DNA from: Sphagnum magellanicum
Lineage: Eukaryota; Streptophyta; Sphagnopsida; Sphagnales; Sphagnaceae
Direction: 5' to 3'
Length of the DNA stretch: 64,000 nucleotides
Assembly (NCBI GenBank): GCA_021904315.1
Contig: CM038911.1
Span: 21,363,390-21,427,389, forward strand
This document shows positions 47,901 to 60,743 of this stretch, one piece after another; position 1 is the first letter of the stretch, and every line of letters begins with the position of its first letter. A program made the position numbers and the translations under genes. A model generated the notes under the pieces. That model worked only from the letters and a program-made list of their open reading frames with translations, was not told the DNA's origin and made no database searches.

Positions 47901-50499
47901 CAGTGGTATATTTAAAACTTCTTTTTTCAACAATCCTTGTTGAACATTAATATTAATTTGATTTTGTTCTTTCTAATTCAACTCCTTTCTATGTTGAAAA
48001 GTTTTGATGGAAATTTCATCACTTATCAAAACAAGAAAAATGAGGAAACATGAATGGATAAACTCATAACTAAACGGTTGTATATATATTTGTAAAAGAA
48101 TGTGAAAAGGTGTGGCATAAAATATTATCCATCCCTATCTTGAAAGCTTGCATTGATTGTTCCCCTAAAAAAATATCACATCAATCCCATTAATGGTAGT
48201 AGTGAAAAGTGATGACAAATAATTATTAAAATGATTAGGAAATATGGTCTTAGTTTGCCCTAACTCCAAAATTATGGGTAAACATTCATTACACCAAAAC
48301 TTGACATTTATGACTAAGAAAAATATGACTAGTGACCATTTCTAGTGATACAATCATATATGCCATGTTTTTGTGTTTAGTTGTATTTTTGTAACCATGG
48401 ATATGACTACATGACTAAAAGTTTTCATGGATAAGACTTTGTGATTAAAAATCTTCTTCATGAACACCAAATAATTATTTAATAATATACAATTTGAAAC
48501 ATTAAAAATTTATGAATTAAAAGGAAAAAGAACTAGAAGGTAGACATACATACCTAGTAAGCATATTATAAACTTTTAAATGATCGAACACATAATTAGT
48601 GCACAAGTAAATAACTAATACCTTATAATTTTTAGAACTTTTGTTTCAGAGTCACTAATAATTTAATGTGAATTTTTAGATAGTGGCTAAACCAAATTTG
48701 GGGGAATTTATTTTTATTTTAAATTTTTTTCCCAAAAAATGGAAAAATAATTGCCAAAGTTTTTGAAACCATAAAGGGTGAAAACACGGTAAAGTGTACA
48801 ACTAAAAGTACTTGCCAATCTACTTGTCAAGTGAACAAAAAGTAGGACCAAAACCCATCACAAAATTGTTATACATTTAATTTTTTTAGTTGAATGATAA
48901 ATAAGAAGATACTTCTTAATTATTTGCATTATAAAAGTAGGTTTCAAATATACTTTTCTAAATTCAAATAATTTTTAAAACCTACTTTTTATAGTGTAAC
49001 ATTTGATTCAAGTATGTGTCAAGTATATTCTACCAAAAAAAAATAGATTTGTTTTTTGATGAGGCCCTTGAATATATAATGATCTTTATGTTATAATTTC
49101 ATACATGTATATTTCATTAAATTCTATTGAAAATTAGGTTTGAACACCATATTAACAAGTTAATTTCAAACCTACTTATTCCCTACTTTTATTATTCCAA
49201 AGTTTTTGAAATTTTGTTATTGATTTACAATAAACCCAATTGAGGGTTCAATAGTTTCAAAATGAAATTTAATAAAAAATTTAATTTTCTTTCTTATGTT
49301 TTTGTGAAAAAATTCCTCTTTTTTAACTGGATATTTCTTCAACAATTTTTTTTGTATACTTTACCATGCTTTCACCCTAAAATTAAGTAAAAAATTGATC
49401 CATGCAATATGATTAAAACATTTAAATTAAGACTTTTGCTCAAAGGTTTATTTAAATGAATCATTTTTTTGAATTTTTTGAGATTAAATAATGAAATATA
49501 TTTTTATTAATGATATTTGATGAATTTCAAAAGAAATCCACATGCCCCAAAATGGCATTGATTTTCATGTTTCCATGTGATGAGTAGCAAAGAATATAAA
49601 ATTTGATCTTTAGTAATTTATCAAAATATTTGTTCATATAACTTAGAACTTTAGGAGTTTTATATTAGTGTGGACAAGATCAATGGTATCAAAGTTGTTT
49701 GCAACCAAAGTTGTTTGCCTACATATTATTATATAGGAGTTACATTCCAATCAAATGCAAGGTATGGGGGCCCATTTTTGTGATGGAATGGTGTTTTTTT
49801 CTAGGTAACTTTTGCCTAAATGTGTATGGTGATTAATATGTCCTTGGATATACTAATTGAGACTTGAATATAGACTAACAATTTGAATATGAACATTGTT
49901 ATCAAATCAGTTTTTTGATAAATAGTTTGTTTACTAATATTAATGGACATTTTAAAATTGAAAATATGGAGTGGTCATCTGGCTACAACATTAGAATATG
50001 GATAAAATTGTATTTACTTGTGTTAAAGGCTAATCAAAATTGCATTATAGTTTTGAATTAATTAGGACTTGTGTTACCATTCTTGATTGATTAAGACTAA
50101 AGGGAAATTTGAATTATATTTTCAAAGGGAAGATTTGAATTAATTTTCTTTTGTGAAGTTGATTGGGAGGAGAAGGATGAAAAAAGATTAATACTATAGT
50201 ATCAAATTTCAAAGATGCTGGAGCAAAGAGAAGAAAATTTTAATGAAGAGAACTATTTAAGATTTTTGTTTTGATTTGGCTTTTTGATTCTATTTTTGAA
50301 CCAATGTATGTTCAATTTTGTTGAAGTAATGAAAGCAATAATGATTTTGTTGTATTTTTGGGCCAAAATTGTGTATGTTCAATGGGTTTATATGGAGTGT
50401 AAATTGTCTCATTTTTGAGCCATTATACCATGCATTAATCCTTCCAAAATTGGATGGACCTATCATTTATTTATTGATGTTATAGCTTAAAAGATCTTA
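44961..50499. other. AT-rich intergenic DNA
   Basis: No gene recognised. A CACTA-like left end starts at 48287 (CATTACACCAAAACTTGAC) and matches the left end of the element at 53967, but no matching right end was found. The minus-strand ORF at 45816-46130 has no motif. Confidence 0.45.
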
Positions 50500-50502
50500 G
50501 AT

Positions 50503-52262
50503 CATTAATAGAAAACCTTTTTTCCAAGTACATTTCCAACTCCTTTTCCACTATAATTTCTAGTTGAAAACAACAAACTTAGTTGGGAAATATTATTTGT
50601 AACAAAAATCTATTATTTACAACTGAAAACCATGGTTGTCGACAAGTACAAGTTGAAAGCAACATTCTAGTTGAAAACGTTAGCCACATGTCAACACCAT
50701 GTCAATCACCATTTTAAACTATTTAAAATTTAAATAATAGGGTGGATGAACTTCATCCAGTGACATTTCATGATGTCATCAATTTTGTATTTCAATATTA
50801 AAATAAAAATTAAATTTATATGAATCATTCAATTTAAGAAGGGATGACATTTTGACATGTGGATTAAAGATATAGTGACATGTGGCAATAATAAACTATT
50901 TAAAAATTAAATATTGTTAATAAATAACATTAACATAGATTGTCCATCTTTAATCAAGTAGGTAGGTAGGTAATCCAATAAGATTTTGACACATGGAGAG
51001 CAATTTTATATTTTAGTAGGCCTAAATACCTACCTACCTACCTACTTGATTAAATTTAAGTACTTATGTATGTAGGTAGGTAAAATATTTATTGAGCTAC
51101 CTAAACTTAGTTAAGTAGGTAGTTAAATTACCTACCCATTGAAACCTATTTATTAAATAAACTAATTTAAGATAATCCTATTTTATTTTTGGTTTAGTTT
51201 TTTGGGTCAAACTATTTTGATTAACTCATCCCAAGTACCATTTGTTTTATAAAAATGGTTGGTGCATCTAATTATATAGTTTGCAAACTTAAAACATGTG
51301 ACAAAGAATATGGGACAAACATTTTAGTTACATCTTAGTTGTAACTACTAGGATAAACATGCTGATATCTTAAGGACAAAGACATATAAATCTTTGTACA
51401 ATGCTCTATTGCTTTTGGAACTCAATAACATTTTGTAGCCTTTCATTTGGCACATCTTATGTAACAAAAATCATTCAAATTGATCAAAAAATGAACAAGA
51501 TGTGCCTTTTCCAAATGTAGGGGGTCACAGGCATGATGTGGGTTGGCACATATGACCAGTTTGCATTTTCAATTTATTGCCTTTGGCCTTCAAAAAGGTT
51601 TTGTAAAGTCTCAGACGACACATCCAATGCAACACACACACACACACACACACCTAGTAAATAAGTACCTATTAACTAACTAAAAGTTAAACCTACCTAG
51701 TTAATAACTACCTATTAATTACCTATTAAGGACCAAGTTACTTAGTGCTCTAGGTACACATTAATTAAGTACCTAATTACTAATTAAGTAAGTAATTAGG
51801 TAGGTGTCTACTTACTAATAATTAATAGGTACCTAATATAGGTGTGACCTACTATATTTATGAATAATCCATATAGTTGAAAGATAATCGCAACAAAGTT
51901 GTAACTAATACATTAGTTGAAAATTACATTTCATCCGTATAATTGGCATTTATCATCCATGCCTATGTTTGTGACTAACCAAAGTAGTTGGACATGGGAC
52001 TCGTCTTGGGATGTTGTCATTCTCCTAGTTGAAGTTTCAATTATAACTCAATTGTAGCACCTATGGATACCAAAAATATTCCATGAATATCCTTTTAGTT
52101 GAGACTTAGGTTCAATTGTCTACCAAAATAGTGAACATTTCAACTTGCTTGGTAGGACCGAATTATTTAATTAAATGATAAAAAAATTACAGTTGAAACA
52201 TAGTTGAAAATGACTTGTAGTTGAAAATATTGTGGTTCGAAAAGGGGGGTTTTCTATTAGTG
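50503..52262. mobile_element. Non-autonomous CACTA (En/Spm-type) DNA transposon, 1760 bp
   Basis: The ends are CATTAATAGAAAACC on the left and, inverted, CACTAATAGAAAACC on the right, one mismatch in 15. A perfect 3-bp target duplication GAT (50500-50502 and 52263-52265) flanks it, as CACTA elements make. The word AGTTGAAA recurs many times near both ends in either orientation, like the subterminal TnpA-binding repeats of this superfamily. There is no transposase, so it would need one supplied in trans. It contains an (AC)n at about 51633-51653 and GTAGG/CCTAC repeats. Confidence 0.88.
50951..51052. repeat. Near-perfect hairpin inside the CACTA element
   Basis: TAATCAAGTAGGTAGGTAGG at 50951 is answered by CCTACCTACCTACTTGATTA ending at 51052, with a loop of about 55 bp. 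Confidence 0.8.
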
Positions 52263-52265
52263 GAT

Positions 52266-52920
52266 GTAGGCTATTGGTGGCCAACATTACACAAGGACAT
52301 AATGGATTCTATAAATCTTGTAAGTAGTGTTAGTGTTCAAGAACATTCATAACACAAAATTGAGTGAAATTCATAGCTGAAAACACTCAAGCATTAAGGT
52401 GAAGGTCCTTTTCTAAGGACTACACATGACACACGTCATTTTTGTGTCGGTTTATAACTTTAAATTTTTTATTTTGATTACAAGTTGATTTTATATCATG
52501 CATATTATGCATTCATGCCCTTTATCATATGAACAATTTTTTTTTAAATCACATTTTTAAAATTTATAATTTTCAAGGTCAAAAACACTTTTGAGCCAAA
52601 TGTGTTCAAATGGGTTAATATAAAATCCGTTTACCATTTTAATCATCAATGTTAAAATCCTTTTCAATTTTCAAAAGGAATGGTGCACATTTGGTAAGAA
52701 AAAGGACATTTGAAAAGAAAACAAGGACTATCCATTTTCAAGGTTTCAATGCTTTGAACATGCAAAAACATTTTGTATTTATGTCAAGCTTTGAACATGT
52801 AAACTTTGCAATTAATGGAAAATATTCCAAGAGAATTTATGACAATTCAAACTATTATGCTTCCTATGTGATTTTTTAAACATACAAAAATACAGTTTTA
52901 AGGAGTGTCCATTCACTTGG
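52266..52920. other. AT-rich interval
   Basis: A 76-codon plus-strand ORF (52649-52879) has no family motif. It may belong to the decayed Gypsy element that follows. Confidence 0.3.
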
Positions 52921-53850
52921 GTGGCTCCTTCGATTGTGTTTTTATTGAATGATTATTTTACCATAGGAACCATTTACAAAATGGGGTCTAGATTTTATTG
53001 GACCAATTTTAAACCAACAAGCCATTACACTAGAAATCGATATATATTAGTGGCAACCGATTATGCAACCAAGTGGGTGGAGGTGAAAGATTTGTTTCAG
53101 ACCAATACAATAGTTGTTACAACTAAGTTTTTATATCAATGCATTTTTAATTCATTTTGGATGTCCATGTCAAATCATGATTAATCAAGGTACACATTTT
53201 ATTAGTGAGGCCATTTAATATTTGGTTCAACATTTTTTGTTCAAAAATACTAGTTTTACCACATATTATCTTCAAGGTAATGGATAGGGAAAATCAATTA
53301 ATAAAATCATTGGTATTTTTTTGATTAAACTTGTTAATGAAAAAAATACAAATTGAGATGAATATTTGTCTATTATATTATTTTCACACCAAATAGCCTA
53401 CAAAATTGTTACAAGACACACACCATTTTAGTTAATGTATGGACTACATCCATTGTTATATACTAATTATTTATTACCTATTTAAAATGATCCATAGATT
53501 GATTACAACCTAGTTAAAATATTATCCATTCATTAAACTGAATTGGAATAATTACAAGAGAATAGATTGGTAGTTCAAAAACATGTAATAATTAATTAAT
53601 GAAACAAAAAACTTGTGGTTTCAACACAAAAGCTTGAAAAAAAAATTTAGTTTGGAGATTATGTCTTGTGTTTCTCTAAAGCCATAGATGATCATTTAAG
53701 AAAGTTTAAACATTGTTGGTTTAGTCCACACTAAATTCAATATTATCCACCAAACAACACAACTTATTAGTTTCAATAAATAGATTTGACCCAAACCCAA
53801 TAATGGTCAATGTGAACAAGCTTAAGCCTTATCGTATTCCAAAAGTCTCA
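52921..53850 (+). pseudogene. Second Gypsy integrase remnant
   Basis: 52921-53184 contains [20 protein letters not shown] and TTKFLYQCI, the same integrase core as in the element at the left edge but on the opposite strand. Downstream, through many stops, HFISEAI, LFKNTSFTTYYLQGNG and YGLHPLLYTNYLLP can be followed to about 53850. No other gag or pol domain was found nearby. This is an old fragment of the same broad Gypsy lineage. Confidence 0.8.
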
Positions 53851-53966
53851 AATCCATTTGAAATTTGACTTAGGACAATTTATCCTACCGAAATACAAAA
53901 TTTATTTGTTAAAAATTTACCATAGGTTTTTAAGTACCATTTTTTCTAAAACTATTACAAAACAAT

Positions 53967-56394
53967 CACTACACCAAAACATGGCAAATATGACTACACC
54001 CATGACTGGGTTCATAGTTGTAAATGCCATTCATGAATATGGACAGGTCGCTTATCCACTAGTTGTATTTTTGTCCTAGTCATAAATGCTATCAAATACA
54101 TTAAATATTAATTTCAATTTAATCTAACCATTTGGTAGATAGGTAGGTAGGCCTAAATAGGTGGATAAGTAGGATCCTATTCTTTTTTGGTGACAAGTCT
54201 TTTTTATTGGTTCATCATAAGTAATATTTGCACTATGAATATACTTAAAGCATGTATTGTGTGTAGACCAATATTTTTTCTCATACTTATGTAATTTCCA
54301 AAGTTGAACTTGTTAACAAAGGATATGGGATAAATTTACAACATTATCTCACATCATCTTTTGTCGCATACAAAAGTATCCTATTTTGACCATTTTATCT
54401 TTTCCACACTTTGTCCAAATGAAAATAAATAAATTTCATTTTTAAAGATTTTTCCAAGATCTACACACACATATATAAAATTTTACAAAAATATCAAGTA
54501 AATTGATTGAAAAAACATTTGAATCTCCACTACTTTATACATTTGAACAACAATGATATCTTGAAGATTTTCTTTTTCTTTGTTTTCATAAAATGATTTA
54601 TAAATAAACATATTTAAAATCAACATGGTTACACACACACACACACTATATATATATATATAATATTTTCCCACCTTTTAAAAATATAATAAATAAAAAA
54701 ATGGTATAAATGTTGTGTTATATTTATTTTTAATTATAAAAAATATTTATAAATAAAATATGTTATCTATGAAACATATAATATTATTTTTAAAATTAAA
54801 TTTTTTTTAAATTTCATAATTTTTTATCAAATTTTATTGTGAGTAATATAATTTATTTTATTTTAACTTTTTTTCCAATTCATTAAATGTGTTTATATAT
54901 ATTACACTTCAAGGCCTTAACCACCAAACCATCACCTCATATGATAACAAAAAATGTCATTGCAAAATATATAAACACATATTTCGAACAAGTGCATTTT
55001 TTTTATATCACTATTTGATCTAATTGATTTGGTAGGTTTATTATTACATTGAACTTTGTGATTTCTTTAATTTAAAAAATGTGTAAATTATAGTTATTTT
55101 AAATATTCATTAATTAGAAATTCAAATTGATTTTTGAAATTTGAATTGAATTATACATTCAAATATTATTTAATTACATGTAATTTATTTACTTTCATAA
55201 TTATATGCAACTTTGTGATTTTTTTCAATTTCAAAACATGAACAAAAAATTGAAGATTTGTTTCAAAAATTCAAACAACGTTTTTTCTTTGTTTGAATTA
55301 CAAATTTGCACATAATTATTTAGGTACATTTAGATTCCTTATTTTCATCATTGACTTCAATTTTATGATTTTATAATTCAAATTTTTAGACATTCCATTG
55401 ATTTTCATGTTTTGATTTATGCCACATATTTATCAAAAATTAAATTAAAAAATGTTTTAAAGATATTACAAGAAAAAAAATTAATTTTTAAAATTATATT
55501 ATTGAATTTTGTATCCCTGCAATCATATATCAATTTTTCTAATAAAAAAAAAAATTGAATTGAATGTTAGAATGTTTTTATAGTAATAATGGATTCTATG
55601 TTTATTTTATAAATTTATTTTTTTATTTTTAAAATTTCAAATTTAAACAAGATTTATTCTATTTATTTAGTAAATTAAAAGAAGTTATTTTATTTTATTA
55701 TTCCATTTTATTCATGGCATTTGATCATAAATAAATAAATAAATAAATAGGTGGTTTAATTTGGGGCTAATTTAGTTTGGACATATATATGCATTCAATT
55801 GATTCATCATAAATACTAATTGAATAATGGAATTTGAATAATTCAAAATTAGCGTACAAATTTAATTAATTATTGTGATTTATTTCTATAATTTCAAATA
55901 AAAGTAGCAAATTTCATATTAATACTCCATTTTTCATTACCTTTTGTTTCAAATTTCCCCCTTGTAAATTATTTATTTGTTTGAATAATTATGAAAAAAA
56001 TAATTGAAATCGTGATAACAATTTCATTTGTCATTTTTTTCACAATGAATTTTTTTTAATGAGAAATTGATTTTTTTCCCATTTTATTATTACCATGTCA
56101 TTCAAAAGTAACATTATAATCATGTGTGTCATACTTTATGACTAATTTTAATCATATTAATGGTATTAATCGACCTAAACAAATGCATGTGGGCACCCAC
56201 ATTTACCACGTGTGCAACATATTGTTTGATTTGATTATAAGATTATTTGTTTAGTCCTAATGGACATTGTTATTTTGTATGTTAATCATGGACACATTTA
56301 GTCATTTTAGACTACTAGTATATTCAAAATATTGACTATATAGTCATTTTAAACATTATGTTAGTAACATAAAAATCATGTTTTTGTAATAATG
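53967..56394. mobile_element. Possible second CACTA-like element
   Basis: The left end CACTACACCAAAACATGG resembles the CACTACA-AAAA ends of En/Spm elements. The right end, inverted, reads CATTATTACAAAAACATG. Words such as AGTCATTTTA and TAGTCATAAATG recur near both ends. The 3-bp flanks (AAT and TTT) do not match, so the right border or the whole call could be wrong. The interior is extremely AT-rich with no transposase; it includes a (TA)n/(CA)n patch at about 54630-54662 and an (AAAT)n run near 55730-55750. Confidence 0.4.
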
Positions 56395-56401
56395 TTTTTT
56401 T

Positions 56402-56590
56402 CCCCTTGGAACACATTTGTTCCTCAGGGCAACTTAACCCTTTGCTCTCCCAAGAACATGGTTATTCCCTTGGGCAACTTAAACTCCTTACTCCTCAAGG
56501 GAACATGGTTGCCGCTTTGGAGAATTTAATCCCCTTTTCCTTGTGGCAACTTATGCCCTTGCTTTGTAGGGAACAAATTCTTCCTAGGCA
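56402..56590. repeat. Four-copy minisatellite, period about 45-50 bp
   Basis: GGGCAACTTAA or GGCAACTTATG alternates with AAGGGAACATGGTT-like words. It gives a leucine/glutamine-rich ORF that is only a by-product. Confidence 0.65.
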
Positions 56591-58639
56591 ACTAACTTTT
56601 TAAAAAGGGAAAGTCGGGAAAAGGTTCAAACCTCGGACCTTTGGGCTACAAGGGGGGATTCTAAACCATTGCATTCATGTTTTTCCTTTGAAAATAACAT
56701 AAGAAAAAGAAATATCAAACATTAATCATTGTGTAGGAACAATAAAAAAATCTAAGTTTTTTTCTTGCTAGTCACTATACTATATTATATTATAATTGTG
56801 TCGAGCCTAGTGCCACATTAAACTCATTGCTATTGTTTAACGCTTACCCAATTAGAAAAAGGGGGGCAAGGGGGAATTTGTTCATGTTTCAAATAACCGC
56901 CCAACACAAGTAAAAATCAAACACAAAAACTAGATTAAAATCAAGGTAAAGAACTTTATAGAATTTTTTTTTTGCTATTTGACTAGATCAGTGATCATCC
57001 ACAAGGAGATTCAACAAAATTTGGCTACTTGTTGAAACCTGTTGTGAAAATCTAGCAATTTTATAATTTTTTGTTTTCAAAATCTATCAAATTGGGGCCA
57101 TTATTTTTACAAATTCCTTTGCACTTGTCAAAATCATGATTCTCAAGTTTTAAAAATGCAAAATTTGCCCCTAGAAAAAATATGGTGAAACATCACACTA
57201 GTTAGCTAATTGGTGAAATCCAATTGCAAATTTTGATCTCTTAATATTGGCATGTTTTCAAATCTGCTAATCCACCATGAATTTATATCAATTTTATTTC
57301 CATAGTTTTGATAGTCACAATTCCAATTCTTTCACTCCATCATTACCATGCTTGCAATTTGCCCTAGATTGGAATTGTAAGGAAGAGCTCAAGTTGCGAA
57401 TCTTTTTTCATCCCTAGGCTAAAGATTGAAGATTTTTTATTTGTTAAATTATAATGGACCATCCAAACATACTAGCTATGGAATCAATGAAAAATAATGA
57501 GAATACATTGGAATGTCATCATAACTTTCTAATTCAACAATTTTTTTGGGGTGAATTTTTGCACCATTGTGACAACCAAAGATACAAAATATGTTATCAC
57601 AAATATTCAAGAATATTCTTCATTTTCAAAAGAAATTATAAAAACTTCAAAAAAATCTTCAATTTTAGGCCTATGTGGGATGATCAGTTTCAATGAACAA
57701 ATGCCGAAATCAATTATTTTTGGGCTATGAAGCCACTCAAAACTTGACATTACAACTTTTAGGGTTTAGTGTACATGAGAATGTTAAATATTTCAATTTT
57801 GGTTTTATATCTGTGTTTCCTTTGCATTATTTTTTTATCATTACAATTATTTCATAAGATGTTTTGAAATTATTCAAGAGTGGAGCTATAACCCTAAATT
57901 TGAAATATATTTAATTATGTTTCCATTTTTTTTTGTTATAAACATTCATTTTTCCTCTTATGAAATGGGGCCATAGTTGATCACCAATGTTTTGTGCACA
58001 TGTGACCTTGTGAACGATGGGGCAATTTATATTGTGAGGTTGTTGGATGATTTTGTAAAATGTAATTAAATAGCATGGACAAATTTTCACATTTTCATTG
58101 TTCCAATTGGAAAATTTTACAATGTTCATCTATATCAATTATAAATTGTTATACAATTCATCAAAATTCCCATTGAATTTTTGAAAATTCTTTAAATCAT
58201 GTAATATTTGATTAATCTCTATTAAATTTAATATGGTAGGGTAGAGAAAAGATGCCCCCCATCAAACATCACCTAATAATTGAACATTAGTCTAGTGCAA
58301 ATTGCACCAATGAATGGTCACACATGTAAATCACTATTAAAAAAGGCCCTATGACTAAACATTCAATCTTGAAAAAATTTGTTCAATTTTTTGAAGGCAT
58401 CCAAATAGAATGTTATTTTTTTTTGTAGTTATGGGTGTGGGAAGAAACTAGTAAATAATAATTGTCATTATATCTATATATGTTCATATTAACCATAACA
58501 TGGAATTCATGCAATTTTTGTACGAACCAATGAAAATTAGATTTCGCAGAAATTTGTATGAACCTATGAAGTTTAGTAAGTTTGTGATGAAACATGTGAA
58601 AATGAACATTCAATAAGTGGAGGTGTAACCGAACATGGG
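56591..58639. other. AT-rich intergenic DNA without recognised feature
   Basis: Short ORFs at 57454-57696 and 57911-58129 show no motif. Confidence 0.4.
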
Positions 58640-59460
58640 GTGACCGGACAACGTCCTTGGTCTGATCCAAACCCTGATTTTGTTTGCACTAGCACTTGGC
58701 TGGCGGCGCATTACTTCTCATCACTAAGGCAATGCATGGCGGCTGCTTTGGTTTGATCATGGAAACTCACCACTTGAGGAGGACGGCACGGGATTGCGGC
58801 AACAGAGGTATTGGCCTTTATGGTTTGAGGCGGCGAGAATGCATGGTGGCGCCAGAATTGGCATTCATGGTGGAGGTGAGTGGCAGTTGAGGTTGGATCC
58901 TGGGAGTTGGATATAGGCAGGAGGGTGCTTCTGGAGGAAGGTAGAATGGATGGAAAGAGGAGGAGGAGAAAAGATGAGTTTGGGGAGATCTTTGGCAGAG
59001 AATTTTGGGAAGAGAGGATTTTTTTGCAGGAGCTCAGAGCTTTTTGGCTAGTTTTTGCTGATTTTCTTCCGTTGCGTTAGCAACTAGGAAAGAGCTAGCT
59101 CCTGAGTTTGGGAAGAATCGGATTGAGTAAGGAATGAGGTTGTAGGACAGAGCAGTTTGGAACGAAATGCAGGAGATCAGTAGATTTGAGTGGTCTGTTT
59201 CCGGAGGAGAGCGTGGTCGTAGACAGATAGATGTCAGACCTTTGTTCGATGTTCTAGGAGGTTGGACGCTTGTGTTAGCGGAGAATTTTTGTGAAAATCT
59301 GAATTTTGAAATTCCATCCTGGAAGCTCTGGGAAGGGATTGTGTTTGCAAGAGGCTCAAATGAGTCTGGGTCGGTGAAAGTTGTTGTGCATGCTCTGTTG
59401 ATGTGTGAATGCTCAATGCTAGATCAGTCACAAGCAATGCAGTAGAGTTAGAGGGGTTTG
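58640..59460. other. GC-richer island of unknown identity
   Basis: About 800 bp near 48 percent GC (estimated by eye) sits in DNA near 30 percent. It is purine-rich (GGAGGAGG, GGAAGG words). Plus-strand ORFs at 58696-58890, 58880-59080 and 59167-59445 have no motif and change frame. It could be a promoter/leader, a captured gene fragment, or part of the transposon remnant that follows. Confidence 0.35.
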
Positions 59461-59639
59461 GTTGTTGTTAGGTCCCTCTCTTTTGGTGACAGAAGGATTA
59501 AAAGTTTGAAGAAAATGGGATTATTACATCAAACTTTGGAAATTTGGGACCTACATGCTAATGCAGAAAAAAGCTTGGAAGATTTTTTTCTTGTCCAAGG
59601 AATTCTATCTTTCTTCAATAAGTTTGTTTCAAGTGGATA

Positions 59640-59940
59640 ATCTTTCACCAATGGGCATTTGTTAATTTTGGATGGGCATGGCAGTCATTTACCATTCCAC
59701 ACATCACATGTTTTACAACCATCTTGTTTCTTGAACCATTTAAAACAACATTCAAAAAGGTCAAGGATGCAATTATGTCTAGAAGCAATCATATGGAACC
59801 AAACAATATAACCCTAATTAGATGGGTAAATCAAGCTTTAAAACAATCATTCACAAAGAAAAACATCAAGTTTGGATTCAAGGATACTTGTACATGGCCT
59901 TTCAACCCCAAGGCAATGGATAACAAAACTCAACCCTGAA
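59640..59940 (+). pseudogene. Pogo/Tigger-like DDE transposase fragment
   Basis: On the plus strand: GHLLILDGHGSHL, then after an internal deletion HTSHVLQP, then FLEPFKTTFKKVKDAIMSRS, MEPNNITLIRWVNQALKQSF, TKKNIKFGF and TWPFNPKAMDNKTQP. These are the second catalytic Asp region (LDGHGSH) and C-terminal part of plant DDE_1 (pogo/Jerky-type) transposases. The stretch between GHGSHL and HTSH, about 20 residues in relatives, is missing and the frame shifts, so it is dead. Confidence 0.75.
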
Positions 59941-60743
59941 AGATATACATGTAGCAAACATCAATGACCAAGGAAGAAAAGACAATTACATAACAAATGA
60001 GGAAACTAATCATAATCAAGATTAAGGGGGAGGAATTTGTTGCTACAAAATTTCTGCATATAACTAAAACAAGTTGACCTTTGATATGATACCATTCAGT
60101 CTTGGTGGTATTCATCTAGAGTTGCAAGTAAGGGCACCATTCACAAGTTCAATAATTGGCTTAATTTCTGGCACTTTCGTGTGCGACAATGGGGAGGCTT
60201 CATGTTGGATGTAAGTTCTACCAGATTACAGTGTTCAAATCTTATTTTCTATTTGTCCTTCTTGGATTTTAACTTCATTCCTTTTATTTGTTTATAGAAA
60301 TTCTCTTTGGATGAAAAAGTTAATATGTAGACTTATAGCTTATTTGAAACAATCCATAGCATTTGGTTGTAATAATCTAGCAACATGGGAATTTGCCTCC
60401 TTGTTGCAACATCTAACAATTACATGCAAGCATTTAGGTGGTCCTCATTATATTATGCCTTCTTACAAGGAGGTGCATATGGGACCATTCCGAACAAGAA
60501 TGAATTGCATTTGCATAGGGCCAATCAGTATGGGAACCCAATCAAAATTACTATTACAATTGCCAAATACACCTCAAGCTCTAGTTTTTTTTCTAGAACA
60601 TCACATTTGGAAGGTGAAAAGGTGTCTGGATCAACTAAACGCAAGGTGGACCTTCCACTTGGGTCAGAAGTGGATTCATATTAGCATGATCAGATGAATT
60701 TTTCTCATCTGAAAGTAGCCAATGCATAACTCCAATCAACTAG
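59941..60743 (+). other. Interval between transposase fragment and SWIM remnant
   Basis: Overlapping plus-strand ORFs at 60311-60697 and 60385-60684 look partly protein-like but carry no motif I can name. They could be N-terminal parts of the SWIM protein downstream. Confidence 0.3.

Noticed and set aside
56600..56660. Possible tRNA T-arm (GGTTCAAACC)
   Set aside because: No acceptor, D or anticodon arm could be fitted around it; no tRNA or rRNA gene was found in the window.
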